Below are positions 9,008-17,910 of a stretch of DNA of 64,000 nucleotides, piece after piece (positions within the stretch are counted from its first letter, which is position 1; each line of letters begins with the position of its first letter). Both the position numbers and the translations under genes were made by a program. The notes under the pieces are model-generated. The model saw only the letters and a program-made list of their open reading frames with translations, ran no database searches and had not been told where the DNA came from. This DNA is from UBA3069 sp050633465. Lineage in GTDB: Bacteria > Pseudomonadota > Alphaproteobacteria > Rhodobacterales > Rhodobacteraceae. The stretch spans positions 1 to 64,000 of the forward strand of contig JBOEGO010000025.1 in assembly GCA_050633465.1 (NCBI GenBank). Reading direction: 5' to 3'.

Positions 9008-9729
9008 GCGGCGCCCCCCCGCAAATATTGCAGCAGCTTGCCCTGACACAACAGCGTTTCCGGCGCGTTTATCCCGCGCAGTGGGGTGGTTTCGGGAACC
9101 GGCCAGTTTTGCGTTGCCTGCGCGGAAATGACAGTGATCTGATGGGCCAGACGTGCGGCCTCTGCCGGATCATGGGTCACCAGTAAAACTGTGCGGTCTT
9201 GCAAAACATCGGCGGCCAGTTCTTGCATCTCCGCCCGCGTGCCCGCGTCGAGCGCCGAAAACGGCTCGTCCAGAAACACAATTGCGCGGTCTTCAAACAA
9301 GGTCCGTGCAAGGGCAACCCGTTGCCGCATTCCACCCGACAGCGTGGCAGGTTTCTGATCTGCATGGCCCGACAATCCGACACGATGCAGCAGGTCACGC
9401 GCGTATTTGATATCGGGCACCTTACCCCGCAGGTGCGCACCTATGCAGACGTTGTTCAGCACCGACAGCCACGGCAACAGCAGGTCCGACTGCGCCATAT
9501 AACTGATGCGGCCTGTCAGTGGCATAGCATCCGAGGCCACAAACGACCCGGAAAAGGTGCCCCCCGTTTCCAGCCCGAGGATCAGCCGCAGGATTGTCGA
9601 TTTGCCAACGCCCGACCGACCCAAAATACAGGTCCATTGTCCACCAGCGATATTCAGGTCAGCGTCAAACAAAACACGGTCACCGACCCGGTGCTGGCCT
9701 TTCAGCGTGATGCCAGGCGATTTGGTCAT
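9004..9729 (-). CDS. thiZ: ABC transporter ATP-binding protein, thiamine-precursor (ThiZ-like)
   Basis: The 241-residue ATPase has Walker A GRSGVGKST, Q-loop SYMAQSDLLLP, signature LSGGMRQRVALART, Walker B AIVFLDEP and the switch histidine in LLVTHDPAEA. It resembles the nitrate/taurine/ThiZ ATPases that partner TauC-like permeases. The ATG at 9729 overlaps the tenA stop (ATGA), and the gene's own stop overlaps thiX. The position between tenA and thiX in a thi operon assigns it to pyrimidine-precursor uptake. Confidence 0.93.
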   Translation of the reverse strand: MTKSPGITLKGQHRVGDRVLFDADLNIAGGQWTCILGRSGVGKSTILRLILGLETGGTFSGSFVASDAMPLTGRISYMAQSDLLLPWLSVLNNVCIGAHLRGKVPDIKYARDLLHRVGLSGHADQKPATLSGGMRQRVALARTLFEDRAIVFLDEPFSALDAGTRAEMQELAADVLQDRTVLLVTHDPAEAARLAHQITVISAQATQNWPVPETTPLRGINAPETLLCQGKLLQYLRGGAA

Positions 9730-10403
9730 GTGTGGGTCAGGCCCATTTGCCAAAATCCGACCTCCAATTCTGTGGCAATACCAAAGCGGTTTTGCAAAGC
9801 GGCGGCACGGGGCGAAATTGATAAATCTCCAATCCGTCGTGCCACCGCATTGTCGATCATTGTGCCAACCGTGGTGCAAATCGCCTGATATTCGGGGTCC
9901 GCATAGGTGGCGATCCATTCGGCATAGGGCGTATCGTCGGTTTTGGTATGCGCCAAACGCAGGCCGATCTCACCATAGCCCATAACGCAGGGGGCAAGGG
10001 CCGCCATCAGATCCAGAAAATCACCCTGTAGGCCCGCGTCGATCACATAGCGGGTATAGGCAAGGTTGGCGATGGACTCGGGGGTGTTGAACAATGTGGC
10101 CTGATCAATGCCTGCCTCGGCACAGATTTTCACATGCAAACCCATTTCGTGATTGACCAAAGCATGAACCGTCGCGGCGCAGATTTGCATTTCCTCTGGC
10201 GTTTCGGATTTGACGACAGCCAGCGACCAGGCACGGGAAAAGTGGATCAGAAACACATAATCCTGGATCAAGTAATGCAGGAATGCGGGCCGCGGCAAAG
10301 TCCCGTTTCCCAGCCCCGCGACAAATGCGTGATCTGTGTATTCCTGCCATGCCGGCGCGCCTTTGCGCCAACGGGCAAAGGTTTTTCCATAATCGGGTGC
10401 CAT
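9726..10403 (-). CDS. tenA: aminopyrimidine aminohydrolase TenA
   Basis: The 225-residue TenA/Thi-4 family protein hydrolyses aminopyrimidine breakdown products of thiamine to hydroxymethylpyrimidine. Visible family features are HYLIQDYVFLIHFSRAWS and the catalytic-cysteine segment ALAPCVMGYGEIG, so it belongs to the cysteine-type (TenA_C) branch. The start at 10403 overlaps the thiY stop as TGATG, and the end overlaps thiZ. Its place between the importer genes thiY and thiZ fits salvage of imported degraded thiamine. Confidence 0.93.
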   Translation of the reverse strand: MAPDYGKTFARWRKGAPAWQEYTDHAFVAGLGNGTLPRPAFLHYLIQDYVFLIHFSRAWSLAVVKSETPEEMQICAATVHALVNHEMGLHVKICAEAGIDQATLFNTPESIANLAYTRYVIDAGLQGDFLDLMAALAPCVMGYGEIGLRLAHTKTDDTPYAEWIATYADPEYQAICTTVGTMIDNAVARRIGDLSISPRAAALQNRFGIATELEVGFWQMGLTHT

Positions 10404-11341
10404 CAGCGCGCCGTCAAATCTATGGCGATTTTCGACACAGGGTTTTGCGATGGAATCAGGCCTGCCTGGTGCAGGAATGCTTCGAAGCGGGCATAGCGGC
10501 CTTCGTCCATCGCGGTCGGGCGCAATGCAAAACGTGGAAATGTGTCGACCCATGCTTTGGCGTTCAACGCGTCCTGCAATTCGGCGGATGTGCCCGCAAA
10601 AATGTCCCAGCTTTCTTCTGGGTGGTTCACGATATACTGCGTCGCCTTTTCTGTCGCCGCCAGAAAACGTGCGATCATGTCTTTGTCCATGGTTTCGCTA
10701 TTGGCGACATAGATCAGCTCGTCGTAGGGCGGAATGCCTTCTTCCTCGACAAAGAAACAGGTTCCTTCGACCCCTTCGATTTCCATCTGGTTCAGTTCAA
10801 AGTTGCGATAGGCGCCGATGACGGCATCAACCTGTCCTGACATCAGCGACGGGGACAGCGACCAGTTTACGTTTACCAGTTCGACATCATCCAGCGACAA
10901 CCCGTTATGGCGCAAAATGGAGCCCAGGACCGCTTCTTCTACGCCACCAACGGAAAACCCGACCTTTTTGCCAGCCAGATCAGCCGGAGATTTGACCGGC
11001 CCGTCCGCCAGAACCAGCAGGCAGTTCAACGGGGTTGCAACCAAGGTGCCAACACGTTGCAATGGCAGGCCTTCGTGGATTTGCAGGTGCAGTTGTGGTT
11101 GGTAGGAAACCGCCAGTTCGGCCTGCCCTGCGGCGACCAGTTTGGGCGGGTCGGACGGATCGGCGGGTGCAATGATTTTGACCTGCAGGTCTTGTTCGGC
11201 AAAGTAACCTTTTTCCTGTGCCACGATGATCGGTCCGTGGTCCGGGTTGACGAACCAGTCCAGCAAAAGGGTCATTTCGTCGGCGGCCATAAGCGGCGAG
11301 GCCATAAACCAAAATGCAGCGGTCAAAGAGGTCAGTTTCAT
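10403..11341 (-). CDS. thiY: thiamine-precursor ABC transporter substrate-binding protein (ThiY-like)
   Basis: This is a periplasmic binding protein of 312 residues in the NMT1/THI5-like family. A signal peptide covers about residues 1-19 (MKLTSLTAAFWFMASPLMAA). It is followed by the characteristic LLLDWFVNPDHGPIIVAQEKGYF and the ASYQPQLHL-type ligand segment (SYQPQLHLQIHEG). It should capture a pyrimidine precursor for ThiX/ThiZ. The ATG at 11341 overlaps the thiF stop as ATGA; longer upstream starts would lack a signal peptide. Confidence 0.93.
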   Translation of the reverse strand: MKLTSLTAAFWFMASPLMAADEMTLLLDWFVNPDHGPIIVAQEKGYFAEQDLQVKIIAPADPSDPPKLVAAGQAELAVSYQPQLHLQIHEGLPLQRVGTLVATPLNCLLVLADGPVKSPADLAGKKVGFSVGGVEEAVLGSILRHNGLSLDDVELVNVNWSLSPSLMSGQVDAVIGAYRNFELNQMEIEGVEGTCFFVEEEGIPPYDELIYVANSETMDKDMIARFLAATEKATQYIVNHPEESWDIFAGTSAELQDALNAKAWVDTFPRFALRPTAMDEGRYARFEAFLHQAGLIPSQNPVSKIAIDLTAR

Positions 11342-12330
11342 GTTGGTTTTCTTTCTGTTGGTGGCGTTTCGCCCATTGCGATCAAATTGATAGTCCCGCC
11401 CCAATAGGAACGAAGCACTGTGGCTGCCTGCCATGCGCGCAAACCGGACCGGCAGACAAATACGGCGCGTTGATTGGTGGCTGGTGTTGGTTTTTGCTCG
11501 GCAAATGCCGCGACAGTCAGGCGTTGCGCATTTTGGGCGATCTGTGCGGCTTCTTCTGTGCCGCGCAATTCAACGACAAAATCGGTGGGTGTCACGTTTG
11601 ATGCGGCGATGAATGTCAAATCTGGTGCGGGGTCTGGTGCTGTGTCGAACCGGAACCCGCTGGACCGGAAATTCTGCATGTCGAATTGGATCAGCTGGCC
11701 CAAAGGCGACGGTGACTGACCGATCAGAACGGCCAGTGCCATCTGCGCCTGCGCGGCCCCGACCATGCCCACAACCGGCCCCATGACCCCCGCCGTGGCA
11801 CAGGTTGCCGCGCGATCCGGCAGGTCGGGGAAAACGGCCCGCAGTGACGGTGCGCTGTGGCAAAACCCGCCAACGTAGCCCGCAAAGCCCAGGGCCGATG
11901 CGCTGATCAGCGGGGTGTTCATAGCCTTGCATGTATCCGACAGGACATAGCTGGTGGCAAAGCTGTCGGCGCAATCCAGCACCAGCGTGCTTTGCGCCAC
12001 AAGTGCCGTCACGTTGGCAGGGTCCAGCGGGGTATCAACCGGTTTGATGATGCAACCCGCGTTCAGATCACCAAGGGTTCTGGCGGCGACTGCGGCTTTG
12101 CCCTTGCCGATGTCAGATTCGCGAAACAGGGTTTGCCGGTGCAGGTTGGACAAAGAGACAACATCCCCGTCCACCAGTGTCAGCCGCCCGATGCCCGCGC
12201 CAGCCAGATATTGCAGCACAGGTGCGCCCAAGCCGCCAAGACCAACCACAAGCACATGTGCCGCTTGAAGGGCGGCTTGTCCGGTCGCTCCTATTTCGGG
12301 CAGACAGATTTGTCGCGCATATCTGTTCAT
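11338..12330 (-). CDS. thiF: ThiF/MoeB-family adenylyltransferase with C-terminal rhodanese-like segment
   Basis: The 330-residue E1-like enzyme activates the C-terminal glycine of ThiS by adenylation. The nucleotide-binding loop is VVGLGGLGAPVLQYLAGAG, followed by LVDGDVVSLSNLHRQ. The expected CxxC zinc ligands are not clear. The last 100 residues look rhodanese-like, with VFVCRSGLRAW carrying a cysteine at the active-loop position. This suggests one protein could both adenylate and pass sulfur to ThiS. A MoeB role cannot be excluded by sequence, but the position between thiE and thiY makes ThiF the better call. Both ends overlap neighbours by 4 bases. Confidence 0.9.
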   Translation of the reverse strand: MNRYARQICLPEIGATGQAALQAAHVLVVGLGGLGAPVLQYLAGAGIGRLTLVDGDVVSLSNLHRQTLFRESDIGKGKAAVAARTLGDLNAGCIIKPVDTPLDPANVTALVAQSTLVLDCADSFATSYVLSDTCKAMNTPLISASALGFAGYVGGFCHSAPSLRAVFPDLPDRAATCATAGVMGPVVGMVGAAQAQMALAVLIGQSPSPLGQLIQFDMQNFRSSGFRFDTAPDPAPDLTFIAASNVTPTDFVVELRGTEEAAQIAQNAQRLTVAAFAEQKPTPATNQRAVFVCRSGLRAWQAATVLRSYWGGTINLIAMGETPPTERKPT

Positions 12331-12923
12331 CCTGTCGCCGCCAGCCATGCCCGAACCCGGTTTTCGGGGTTTTTGTTCAATGTGATGTCCGTCACAGCAG
12401 CGACCACATCCGCGCCCGCATCAAATGCCCCTGCAGCGCGGTCGATTGACATGCCACCGATCGCCACCAGCGGAGTGTCACCGATATGTTCGCGCCATGT
12501 GGTCAGTTTTGCGATGCCCTGTTCGTGCCATTTCATTTTCTTTAAAATCGTCGGGTAAATCGGCCCCAGCGCGATGTAGTCGGGCGCAAGGGCCATGGCA
12601 CGTTTCAGTTCAGCCTTGTCGTGGGTGCTGATCCCCAGCCGCAAACCGGCGGCACGGATCGCAGTTATATCGGCGTTATCCAGATCTTCTTGTCCCAGGT
12701 GGATATAGTCGCACCCCATATCAATCGCGGCCTGCCAATAGTCGTTGATGATCAATGTGCAGTCATGGTGCGCACAGACCCGTTTCGCACGCCGGATATG
12801 GGCGTTTACAACCTCGGCAGAGGCATCCTTGATCCGCAATTGCACCAGTTTGATCCCCAGCGGAACAAGCCGTTCGATCCAGTCAGCGCTGTCAAAAATC
12901 GGGTAAAACCGGCCCAGTTTCAT
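12327..12923 (-). CDS. thiE: thiamine phosphate synthase
   Basis: ThiE joins hydroxymethylpyrimidine diphosphate to thiazole phosphate. The 198-residue TIM barrel shows LVQLRIKDAS, the diphosphate/Mg segment LIINDYWQAAIDMGCDYIHLGQEDL, GISTH, YIALGPIYPT and VAIGGM. The length is normal for the family. The ATG overlaps the thiG stop (ATGA), and the stop overlaps thiF. Confidence 0.95.
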   Translation of the reverse strand: MKLGRFYPIFDSADWIERLVPLGIKLVQLRIKDASAEVVNAHIRRAKRVCAHHDCTLIINDYWQAAIDMGCDYIHLGQEDLDNADITAIRAAGLRLGISTHDKAELKRAMALAPDYIALGPIYPTILKKMKWHEQGIAKLTTWREHIGDTPLVAIGGMSIDRAAGAFDAGADVVAAVTDITLNKNPENRVRAWLAATG

Positions 12924-13693
12924 TCCAGAAACGCCTTTCCGATCACCGGGGTCGACGGGGCGGCCATGTCGCGTGGTTCCATCGGGTCGGCGGTATGTGC
13001 CAATTGCCCCGCCCTGATCGCAGAGGCAAAGGCATCGGCCATCGCGGCAGGGTCGCCTGCCTTGGCCACAGCGGTGTTCAGCAGAACGGCGTCATATCCC
13101 ATTTCCATTGCGGCGGCGGCCTGTGATGGCAGGCCTAGGCCCGCATCTATCACCAGGGGCACGTCGGGAAAATGGGCGCGCATGGCTCTTAAGCCAAAGA
13201 CGTTGTTCAAGCCAAGCCCCGATCCGATCGGCGCGCCCCAAGGCATCAGAACCTCGCAACCGCCGTGCAACAGTTTGTCGGCGACCACCAAATCTTCGGT
13301 GGTGTAGGGGAACACCTGAAACCCGTCTTCGGTCAGGATGCGGGCCGCTTCGACCAGCCCGAACACATCGGGTTGCAGTGTGTCCTCTTCGCCGATGACT
13401 TCAAGTTTGATCCATTTTGTGCCGAACACTTCGCGGGCCATATGTGCAGTTGTCACGGCCTCTTTGACGCTGTGGCACCCCGCGGTATTCGGAAGAATGC
13501 GAACGCCAAGGTTGCGGATCAATTGCCAGAAATCCTGACCGGCGCGGTCCTGCCCGCTTTCGCGGCGCAAGGATACGGTGGCCACGCTGGCACCGCTGCG
13601 TTTGAAGGCATCAGCCAGAATTGCGGGTGACGGGTATTGCGCCGTGCCAAGCATCAGACCGTTGGGCAGTGTCGTGCCGTAAAAATCGCGCAT
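12920..13693 (-). CDS. thiG: thiazole synthase
   Basis: ThiG forms the thiazole ring from deoxyxylulose phosphate, dehydroglycine and ThiS-thiocarboxylate. The 257-residue protein begins with YGTTLPNGLMLGTAQYPSP and has WIKLEVIGEEDTLQPD (the Schiff-base Lys region), VLMPWGAPIGSGLG and DAGLGLPSQAAAAMEMGYD. The imine donor is expected from ThiO in this operon. It starts 3 bases after the thiS stop and overlaps thiE. Confidence 0.96.
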   Translation of the reverse strand: MRDFYGTTLPNGLMLGTAQYPSPAILADAFKRSGASVATVSLRRESGQDRAGQDFWQLIRNLGVRILPNTAGCHSVKEAVTTAHMAREVFGTKWIKLEVIGEEDTLQPDVFGLVEAARILTEDGFQVFPYTTEDLVVADKLLHGGCEVLMPWGAPIGSGLGLNNVFGLRAMRAHFPDVPLVIDAGLGLPSQAAAAMEMGYDAVLLNTAVAKAGDPAAMADAFASAIRAGQLAHTADPMEPRDMAAPSTPVIGKAFLE

Positions 13694-13696
13694 GGC

Positions 13697-13894
13697 CTAT
13701 CCTCCCTGCATCGGGGCCAGGACTTCGATGGCGTCACCCGCGCTTAGGTGATGATCCGCACGGGCAGCGGCGGGGACAAATGTGCCATTCACGGCTGTGG
13801 CCACTTTGGCGTCGCCCAACCCTTGGTTCATAATTAGATCGGCCAATGTGGTGACCTGCGCATCAATTGATGCACCGTTAAGCAGCAGTTTCAT
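13697..13894 (-). CDS. thiS: sulfur carrier protein ThiS
   Basis: This is a 65-residue ubiquitin-fold sulfur carrier ending in MQGG, the diglycine tail that ThiF adenylates and that carries the thiocarboxylate. FVPAAARADHHLSAGDAIEVLAP-type spacing matches ThiS. The 5' end overlaps thiO by 17 bases, and the stop lies 3 bases before thiG. Confidence 0.95.
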   Translation of the reverse strand: MKLLLNGASIDAQVTTLADLIMNQGLGDAKVATAVNGTFVPAAARADHHLSAGDAIEVLAPMQGG

Positions 13895-14873
13895 CCATCA
13901 CCTCGGGTATTTTGTTATCAAAAATCAGTTCGGCCACCATGCGCGCCACAGCCGGAGCCAAAAGAAAACCGTGCCGGAACAACCCATTGGCGCTGATCAA
14001 ATTACCGTCACGTCTGATACGGGGCAGATTGTCGGCAAAGGCCGGGCGGCTGTCGACGCCGATCTCGATCACTTCGGCCTGACCAAAGGCAGGGTTCAAC
14101 GCATAAGCAGCACTGAGCAATTCCAACAATGCGCGTGCGGTGACATGTTTGCCTGCGTGGCCTTCGATCATCGTGGCACCCAGCATGAACACGCCGTCGC
14201 CACGTGGCACAATGTAAAGCGGCACCCGGGGGTGAAGCATTCTGACGGGGCGGGTCAGGGTGACCTCTGGACAGGATAGAACCAGCATTTCACCTTTTAC
14301 GCCGCGCAGGTCATGCAGCCTGTCCTTGGCCTGATAACCGCGACAATCAATGGTCAGGCCATGTTTGGCATAGGTGGTCGGGTCCGCATCGGCTTGGGTA
14401 AATCGGGCACCATCAGCCGCAAGCCCGGCACGCAATTGTCCAAGAGCCAGCCGGGGTGCAAGATGTGCTTCGCTTTCAAAGAACAATCCTTTGGCAAAAC
14501 GGTCCCCCAGGTCCGGTTCAAGGTCGGATATTTCTGCTGCTGCGACTTGGCGAAAACCGGTTGTGCGACGGGCAAACCGCACCAGATCAGAGGTGTCGCG
14601 GGTGGGGGATACCACCAGCGATCCGCAGCGGTGCAGGGCGTCGGTTTTTGCACCCCACCAATCGGCGGCTTCGCATCCCAAACGGACCACGGGTTCTTCG
14701 GCGCTCTCTCCTTCGCAATAGGGGGCAAGCATACCCCCCGCCCACCACGAACATGCATGGGGGCCAGCACCTGCGTGCCGGTCGATCAATTCGACCTTGG
14801 CGCCGCGATCCAGCAGCGCCCTTGCAACGCAAAGTCCGGCAACACCGGCCCCGATGATCGTCACCTTTGTCAT
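13878..14873 (-). CDS. thiO: glycine oxidase ThiO
   Basis: This FAD-dependent amino-acid oxidase of about 331 residues makes dehydroglycine for ThiG. The dinucleotide loop is VTIIGAGVAGLCVARALLDRGAKVELIDR, followed by SWWAGGMLAPYCEGESA. The C-terminal part has NLISANGLFRHGFLLAPAVA. I chose the ATG at 14873 because it overlaps the thiD stop as ATGA; an ATG two codons upstream (14879) is equally readable. The 3' end runs 17 bases into thiS. Confidence 0.93.
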   Translation of the reverse strand: MTKVTIIGAGVAGLCVARALLDRGAKVELIDRHAGAGPHACSWWAGGMLAPYCEGESAEEPVVRLGCEAADWWGAKTDALHRCGSLVVSPTRDTSDLVRFARRTTGFRQVAAAEISDLEPDLGDRFAKGLFFESEAHLAPRLALGQLRAGLAADGARFTQADADPTTYAKHGLTIDCRGYQAKDRLHDLRGVKGEMLVLSCPEVTLTRPVRMLHPRVPLYIVPRGDGVFMLGATMIEGHAGKHVTARALLELLSAAYALNPAFGQAEVIEIGVDSRPAFADNLPRIRRDGNLISANGLFRHGFLLAPAVARMVAELIFDNKIPEVMDETAA

Positions 14874-15679
14874 GCCCATTGGCCGTGGAAATGATGCACG
14901 GGTCCGTGACCCTTGCCGATATTCAGGGTGTCTGCCGCTTTGATTGCGGCCTGAAGGTAGCCGTGTGCCGCAAGCACGGCATCCTTGAGCTTGCGCCCCT
15001 GTGCCAGTTGTGCCGCCAGGGCCGCAGAGTAGGTGCAGCCCGTCCCGTGCGTGTTGCGGGTATTGATCCGCGCAGCTGTGCAGGTCGCGATAACACCGCT
15101 GGCATTAACAAGTATATCGGTGCAGTGGTCGCCAACAGCATGACCACCTTTCATCAGAACCGCCTTTGGTCCCATCGCGACCAACCGCTGGCCCTGTGCC
15201 GCCACTTCATCGAATGTGGTCGCCACAGTGGTATTTAACAGCTGTGCTGCTTCGGGCAGATTTGGCGTAAGCACGTCTGCCTGCGGCAAAATATGCCGGA
15301 TCAGCGCGTCGACGGCGGCATCTTGCAACAGCGCATCGCCCGATTTGGCGATCATCACCGGATCCACGACGACCGGACCATCGAATGCGATCAGGTGTTT
15401 GGCCACCGCCTCGATGATCGGCGCAGAGAAAAGCATGCCCAATTTGATCACATCGACATTGATGTCGGATAAAACCGCATCAATTTGGGCGGCGACAATA
15501 TCGGCTGGAACCTCGTGGACGGCGGTAACCGCGATTGTGTTCTGGGCGGTGATTGCGGTGATGACGCTGGCCCCATAGACACCGTTTGCTGCCATCGCTT
15601 TCAGGTCGGCCTGCACGCCCGCGCCGCCGCCGCTGTCAGAACCGGCAATGGTCAGGGCAATAGGGATTTGTTTCGCCAC
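14870..15679 (-). CDS. thiD: hydroxymethylpyrimidine/phosphomethylpyrimidine kinase
   Basis: ThiD phosphorylates HMP twice for ThiE. The 269-residue ribokinase-fold enzyme begins ALTIAGSDSGGGAGVQADLK and has VVDPVMIAKSGDALL, LTPNLPEA and the catalytic NTHGTGCTYSAALAA. I start it at a GTG at 15679, because an upstream GGAG is well placed and the SDSGGGAG motif then sits at the usual distance. The more distant ATG at 15751 falls inside the leader RNA. It is the first gene of the operon, directly behind the TPP riboswitch. I see no thiC in the window. Confidence 0.93.
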   Translation of the reverse strand: MAKQIPIALTIAGSDSGGGAGVQADLKAMAANGVYGASVITAITAQNTIAVTAVHEVPADIVAAQIDAVLSDINVDVIKLGMLFSAPIIEAVAKHLIAFDGPVVVDPVMIAKSGDALLQDAAVDALIRHILPQADVLTPNLPEAAQLLNTTVATTFDEVAAQGQRLVAMGPKAVLMKGGHAVGDHCTDILVNASGVIATCTAARINTRNTHGTGCTYSAALAAQLAQGRKLKDAVLAAHGYLQAAIKAADTLNIGKGHGPVHHFHGQWA

Positions 15680-15751
15680 GGGCACGTCTCCACGGTATGA
15701 GCATGCCAACAAGAGAATGAGCCACATGCGGTCAGTGCCGCATAATTTCAC

Positions 15752-15834
15752 CCGTTCCCTACGCCGGCATAACCCGGATCAGGTACGACGGGTCGGTGCG
15801 CGCACCTCTCAGCCCGGATGGGCCCCCCGACGGA
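15752..15834 (-). promoter_or_regulatory. TPP riboswitch (THI box)
   Basis: On the minus strand the conserved TPP aptamer pieces appear in order: a GGGCTGAGAGG-type segment, then ACCTGATCCGGGTTATGCC and GGCGTAGGGA. It lies about 75 bases upstream of the thiD GTG. Established knowledge of THI elements predicts repression of the whole operon at high thiamine diphosphate, in Gram-negative bacteria usually by hiding the ribosome binding site. No strong terminator follows the aptamer, which fits translational control. Confidence 0.93.
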
Positions 15835-16099
15835 TTATTTTGTGACTGGACCGACACCACCTTTGGGCGAACCAATGCAATTCTATGACATCGGTAGGGT
15901 AGGATCGGACCAACTGCAACACCCAAAATGATGCCTTGCATCGGTTTCGCCTGATGCCGCAGGGCGGCGCATGTTGCATTGCGGGCAATGGTTTTGCGCG
16001 CAGCGTACGCATTGGCAACGGGCTGCTTACCAATTCGCGCCACCCTGCCTTTTGGATCGCAGGCGCGTTATGCGCTGCAAGCAGAGGTGAGGATCGGCG
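15835..16099. other. divergent intergenic region between thi operon and beta-helix gene
   Basis: About 265 bases separate the riboswitch from the rightward gene at 16100. They should contain promoters for both directions. I see no convincing -35/-10 pair and no coding frame. A purine-rich GAGGTGAGGA precedes the ATG at 16100. Confidence 0.5.
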
Positions 16100-17863
16100 A
16101 TGGTGTTTCCCCATGGTGGTGCAACGAAAATCTGGCGGGACGGGCGGGTAGACGGCAATACGCCGTTTGCGGCATATGATCCGTATCGGGCAACGGTCAG
16201 GGATTGGGGGCGCACTCTTGAATCCCGTATTGACGAACACGGGCGGCAATACAAAAACCTGTCCAGTTTGTTGCAAGATCCGGTGGATTGGCCCGCAGGG
16301 CAGAAACTGGTGACAGAGGCGGGCCATTCATACCGCGTTGCCGAACCGGGCGAGACACCGCATTTTGTAACGGCAATCGGGCGCGGTTTACTTGCCACTC
16401 CGGCGCCATCAGGGCGGGTTTCGCAAAAGGCGTTCGGCGCATTGGGTGACGGGGTCACGGATGATACCGCCGCCTGCCAAGCCGCGCATGATTCAGGGAT
16501 GCCGATCGAGGACGAAGGCACATTCCTGGTGTCCAATCTAACGGCAAAGGTGTCTGTGCGCGGCGGGACATATTTACGCAAGGCAGGGTCGGGCGGGGAT
16601 TTTATCGTCACGGGTGCGCCTGCGATTACGCTGGATTGTTCGATTGATGGCGCAGACCAAAGCGGCAACAATTTCGTGATCCGCCATGATGGCGTTATCG
16701 TTACCAGCAATGTGATCATCCGCAATGCCCGTGTGAATGGCATCCGCCATGAAAATGGCGACAACGTTGAAATCTATGCCCAAATCCTGAATGCGCGCCA
16801 GACCCACCTGTTGACCTCTGTGTCTGACAGCGACATCAACGGGCTGGTGATTGACGTTCTGGTTGATGGAGTCGGGCTGGGGCTGGGCAATATCAACGGC
16901 GGGATCAAGGTGCATGGAAACGCGCAGTTTGCCGTGGTCAAACCCAAGATCACGGCGGTGGTCAAACTGCTGGAACACGAGGACATGCACCCCAACAGCG
17001 TGTGCATCGAAACCTTTGGCAATGTGGTTTCGCCCACCATCACGGGGTCGGTCAAAGGCGGCAGTATTGGTTGCACCATGAACAACTCGCCCAACGGGGT
17101 GGCATCGGTTCAGGCGCGGGGGCAGAACAATCTGGGGCTGGAAATCACCGACCTGTCACATGGCGCGCGGTTTATCGAAGGGTCGGTTGCCGAAGCAGGA
17201 GATGTGGTCGCGCCCAACTATTGCTGTCAGGCCAGCAATACCGATTATGTGGAGTTCAACGTCCGCATGGACAGCCCGACCCATCTGCGCGAAAGCACCT
17301 CGGCCAATGTCTATATCAACATGTGCAACGAGGTGCGCATTTCCGGCTATGCAAATCGCACGGGCGGATCGCAATTCGTGCGTATTCGCGGGTCCGATAA
17401 TATCGAACTGAATGCGTTGCGCTGCAACGGAACCGGTGTTCAACGGGCGATTCTGATGGAACAATCCGGTGCGACCAGCAACAACCTGTTGATAAAAGGC
17501 TGCAATTTTGTCGGTGTGACGAATTTCATGCAGGCCGTGGGCAGTTTTTCGGGCATGAAATGCACGGGCAGCCGCGTCGAAAACACCGGCCTGTTGATTG
17601 CGGGCAGCCCCAGTTTGAACGGCTATCAGTTTCACAGCGGAACCGAAATCGCGCTGCACCCCTTTGGTTCGCGCGGTGATATCATCAATGTGCTGGATTT
17701 CGCGCCTTCGGCCTCGCTTATCGAGGCATGGGGCGCAGGCGCGCCCGAAGGCTATGTTAAAGCCCGTGTCGGATCGGTCTATTATGACACCTCTGGCGGG
17801 GCGGGGTCGACCAAATACGTCAAGGAAAGCGGCACTGGATCGACAGGCTGGACCGCAAAGTAA
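16100..17863 (+). CDS. right-handed beta-helix (pectate-lyase-like) protein
   Basis: The 587-residue protein has an N-terminal module (about 1-110) resembling phage tail-associated or spike proteins (FAAYDPYRATVRDWGRTLE). The KAFGALGDGVTDDTAA motif near 118, the usual entry to Pectate_lyase_3 beta-helix folds, comes next. A long run of short Asn/Gly/Val-rich strands to about 520 fits a parallel beta-helix. The C-terminal GSVYYDTSGGAGSTKYVKES piece resembles a trimerisation or spike tip. No signal peptide is visible. Its place beside an exopolysaccharide locus suggests a polysaccharide lyase/hydrolase or surface spike. A single prophage-derived gene is the alternative. Catalytic residues cannot be assigned. 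A terminator follows. Confidence 0.8.
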   Translation: MVFPHGGATKIWRDGRVDGNTPFAAYDPYRATVRDWGRTLESRIDEHGRQYKNLSSLLQDPVDWPAGQKLVTEAGHSYRVAEPGETPHFVTAIGRGLLATPAPSGRVSQKAFGALGDGVTDDTAACQAAHDSGMPIEDEGTFLVSNLTAKVSVRGGTYLRKAGSGGDFIVTGAPAITLDCSIDGADQSGNNFVIRHDGVIVTSNVIIRNARVNGIRHENGDNVEIYAQILNARQTHLLTSVSDSDINGLVIDVLVDGVGLGLGNINGGIKVHGNAQFAVVKPKITAVVKLLEHEDMHPNSVCIETFGNVVSPTITGSVKGGSIGCTMNNSPNGVASVQARGQNNLGLEITDLSHGARFIEGSVAEAGDVVAPNYCCQASNTDYVEFNVRMDSPTHLRESTSANVYINMCNEVRISGYANRTGGSQFVRIRGSDNIELNALRCNGTGVQRAILMEQSGATSNNLLIKGCNFVGVTNFMQAVGSFSGMKCTGSRVENTGLLIAGSPSLNGYQFHSGTEIALHPFGSRGDIINVLDFAPSASLIEAWGAGAPEGYVKARVGSVYYDTSGGAGSTKYVKESGTGSTGWTAK

Positions 17864-17878
17864 CGCACCCTTTCGGCG

Positions 17879-17910
17879 GCGGGCACCTGTTTGACGGTGC
17901 CCGTCGTTTT
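17879..17910 (+). terminator. rho-independent terminator after beta-helix gene
   Basis: CGGGCACC at 17880-17887 pairs perfectly with GGTGCCCG at 17896-17903 around an 8-base loop, followed by TCGTTTTGC. It sits 16 bases past the stop of the beta-helix gene, so that gene is probably a single transcript. Confidence 0.75.
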
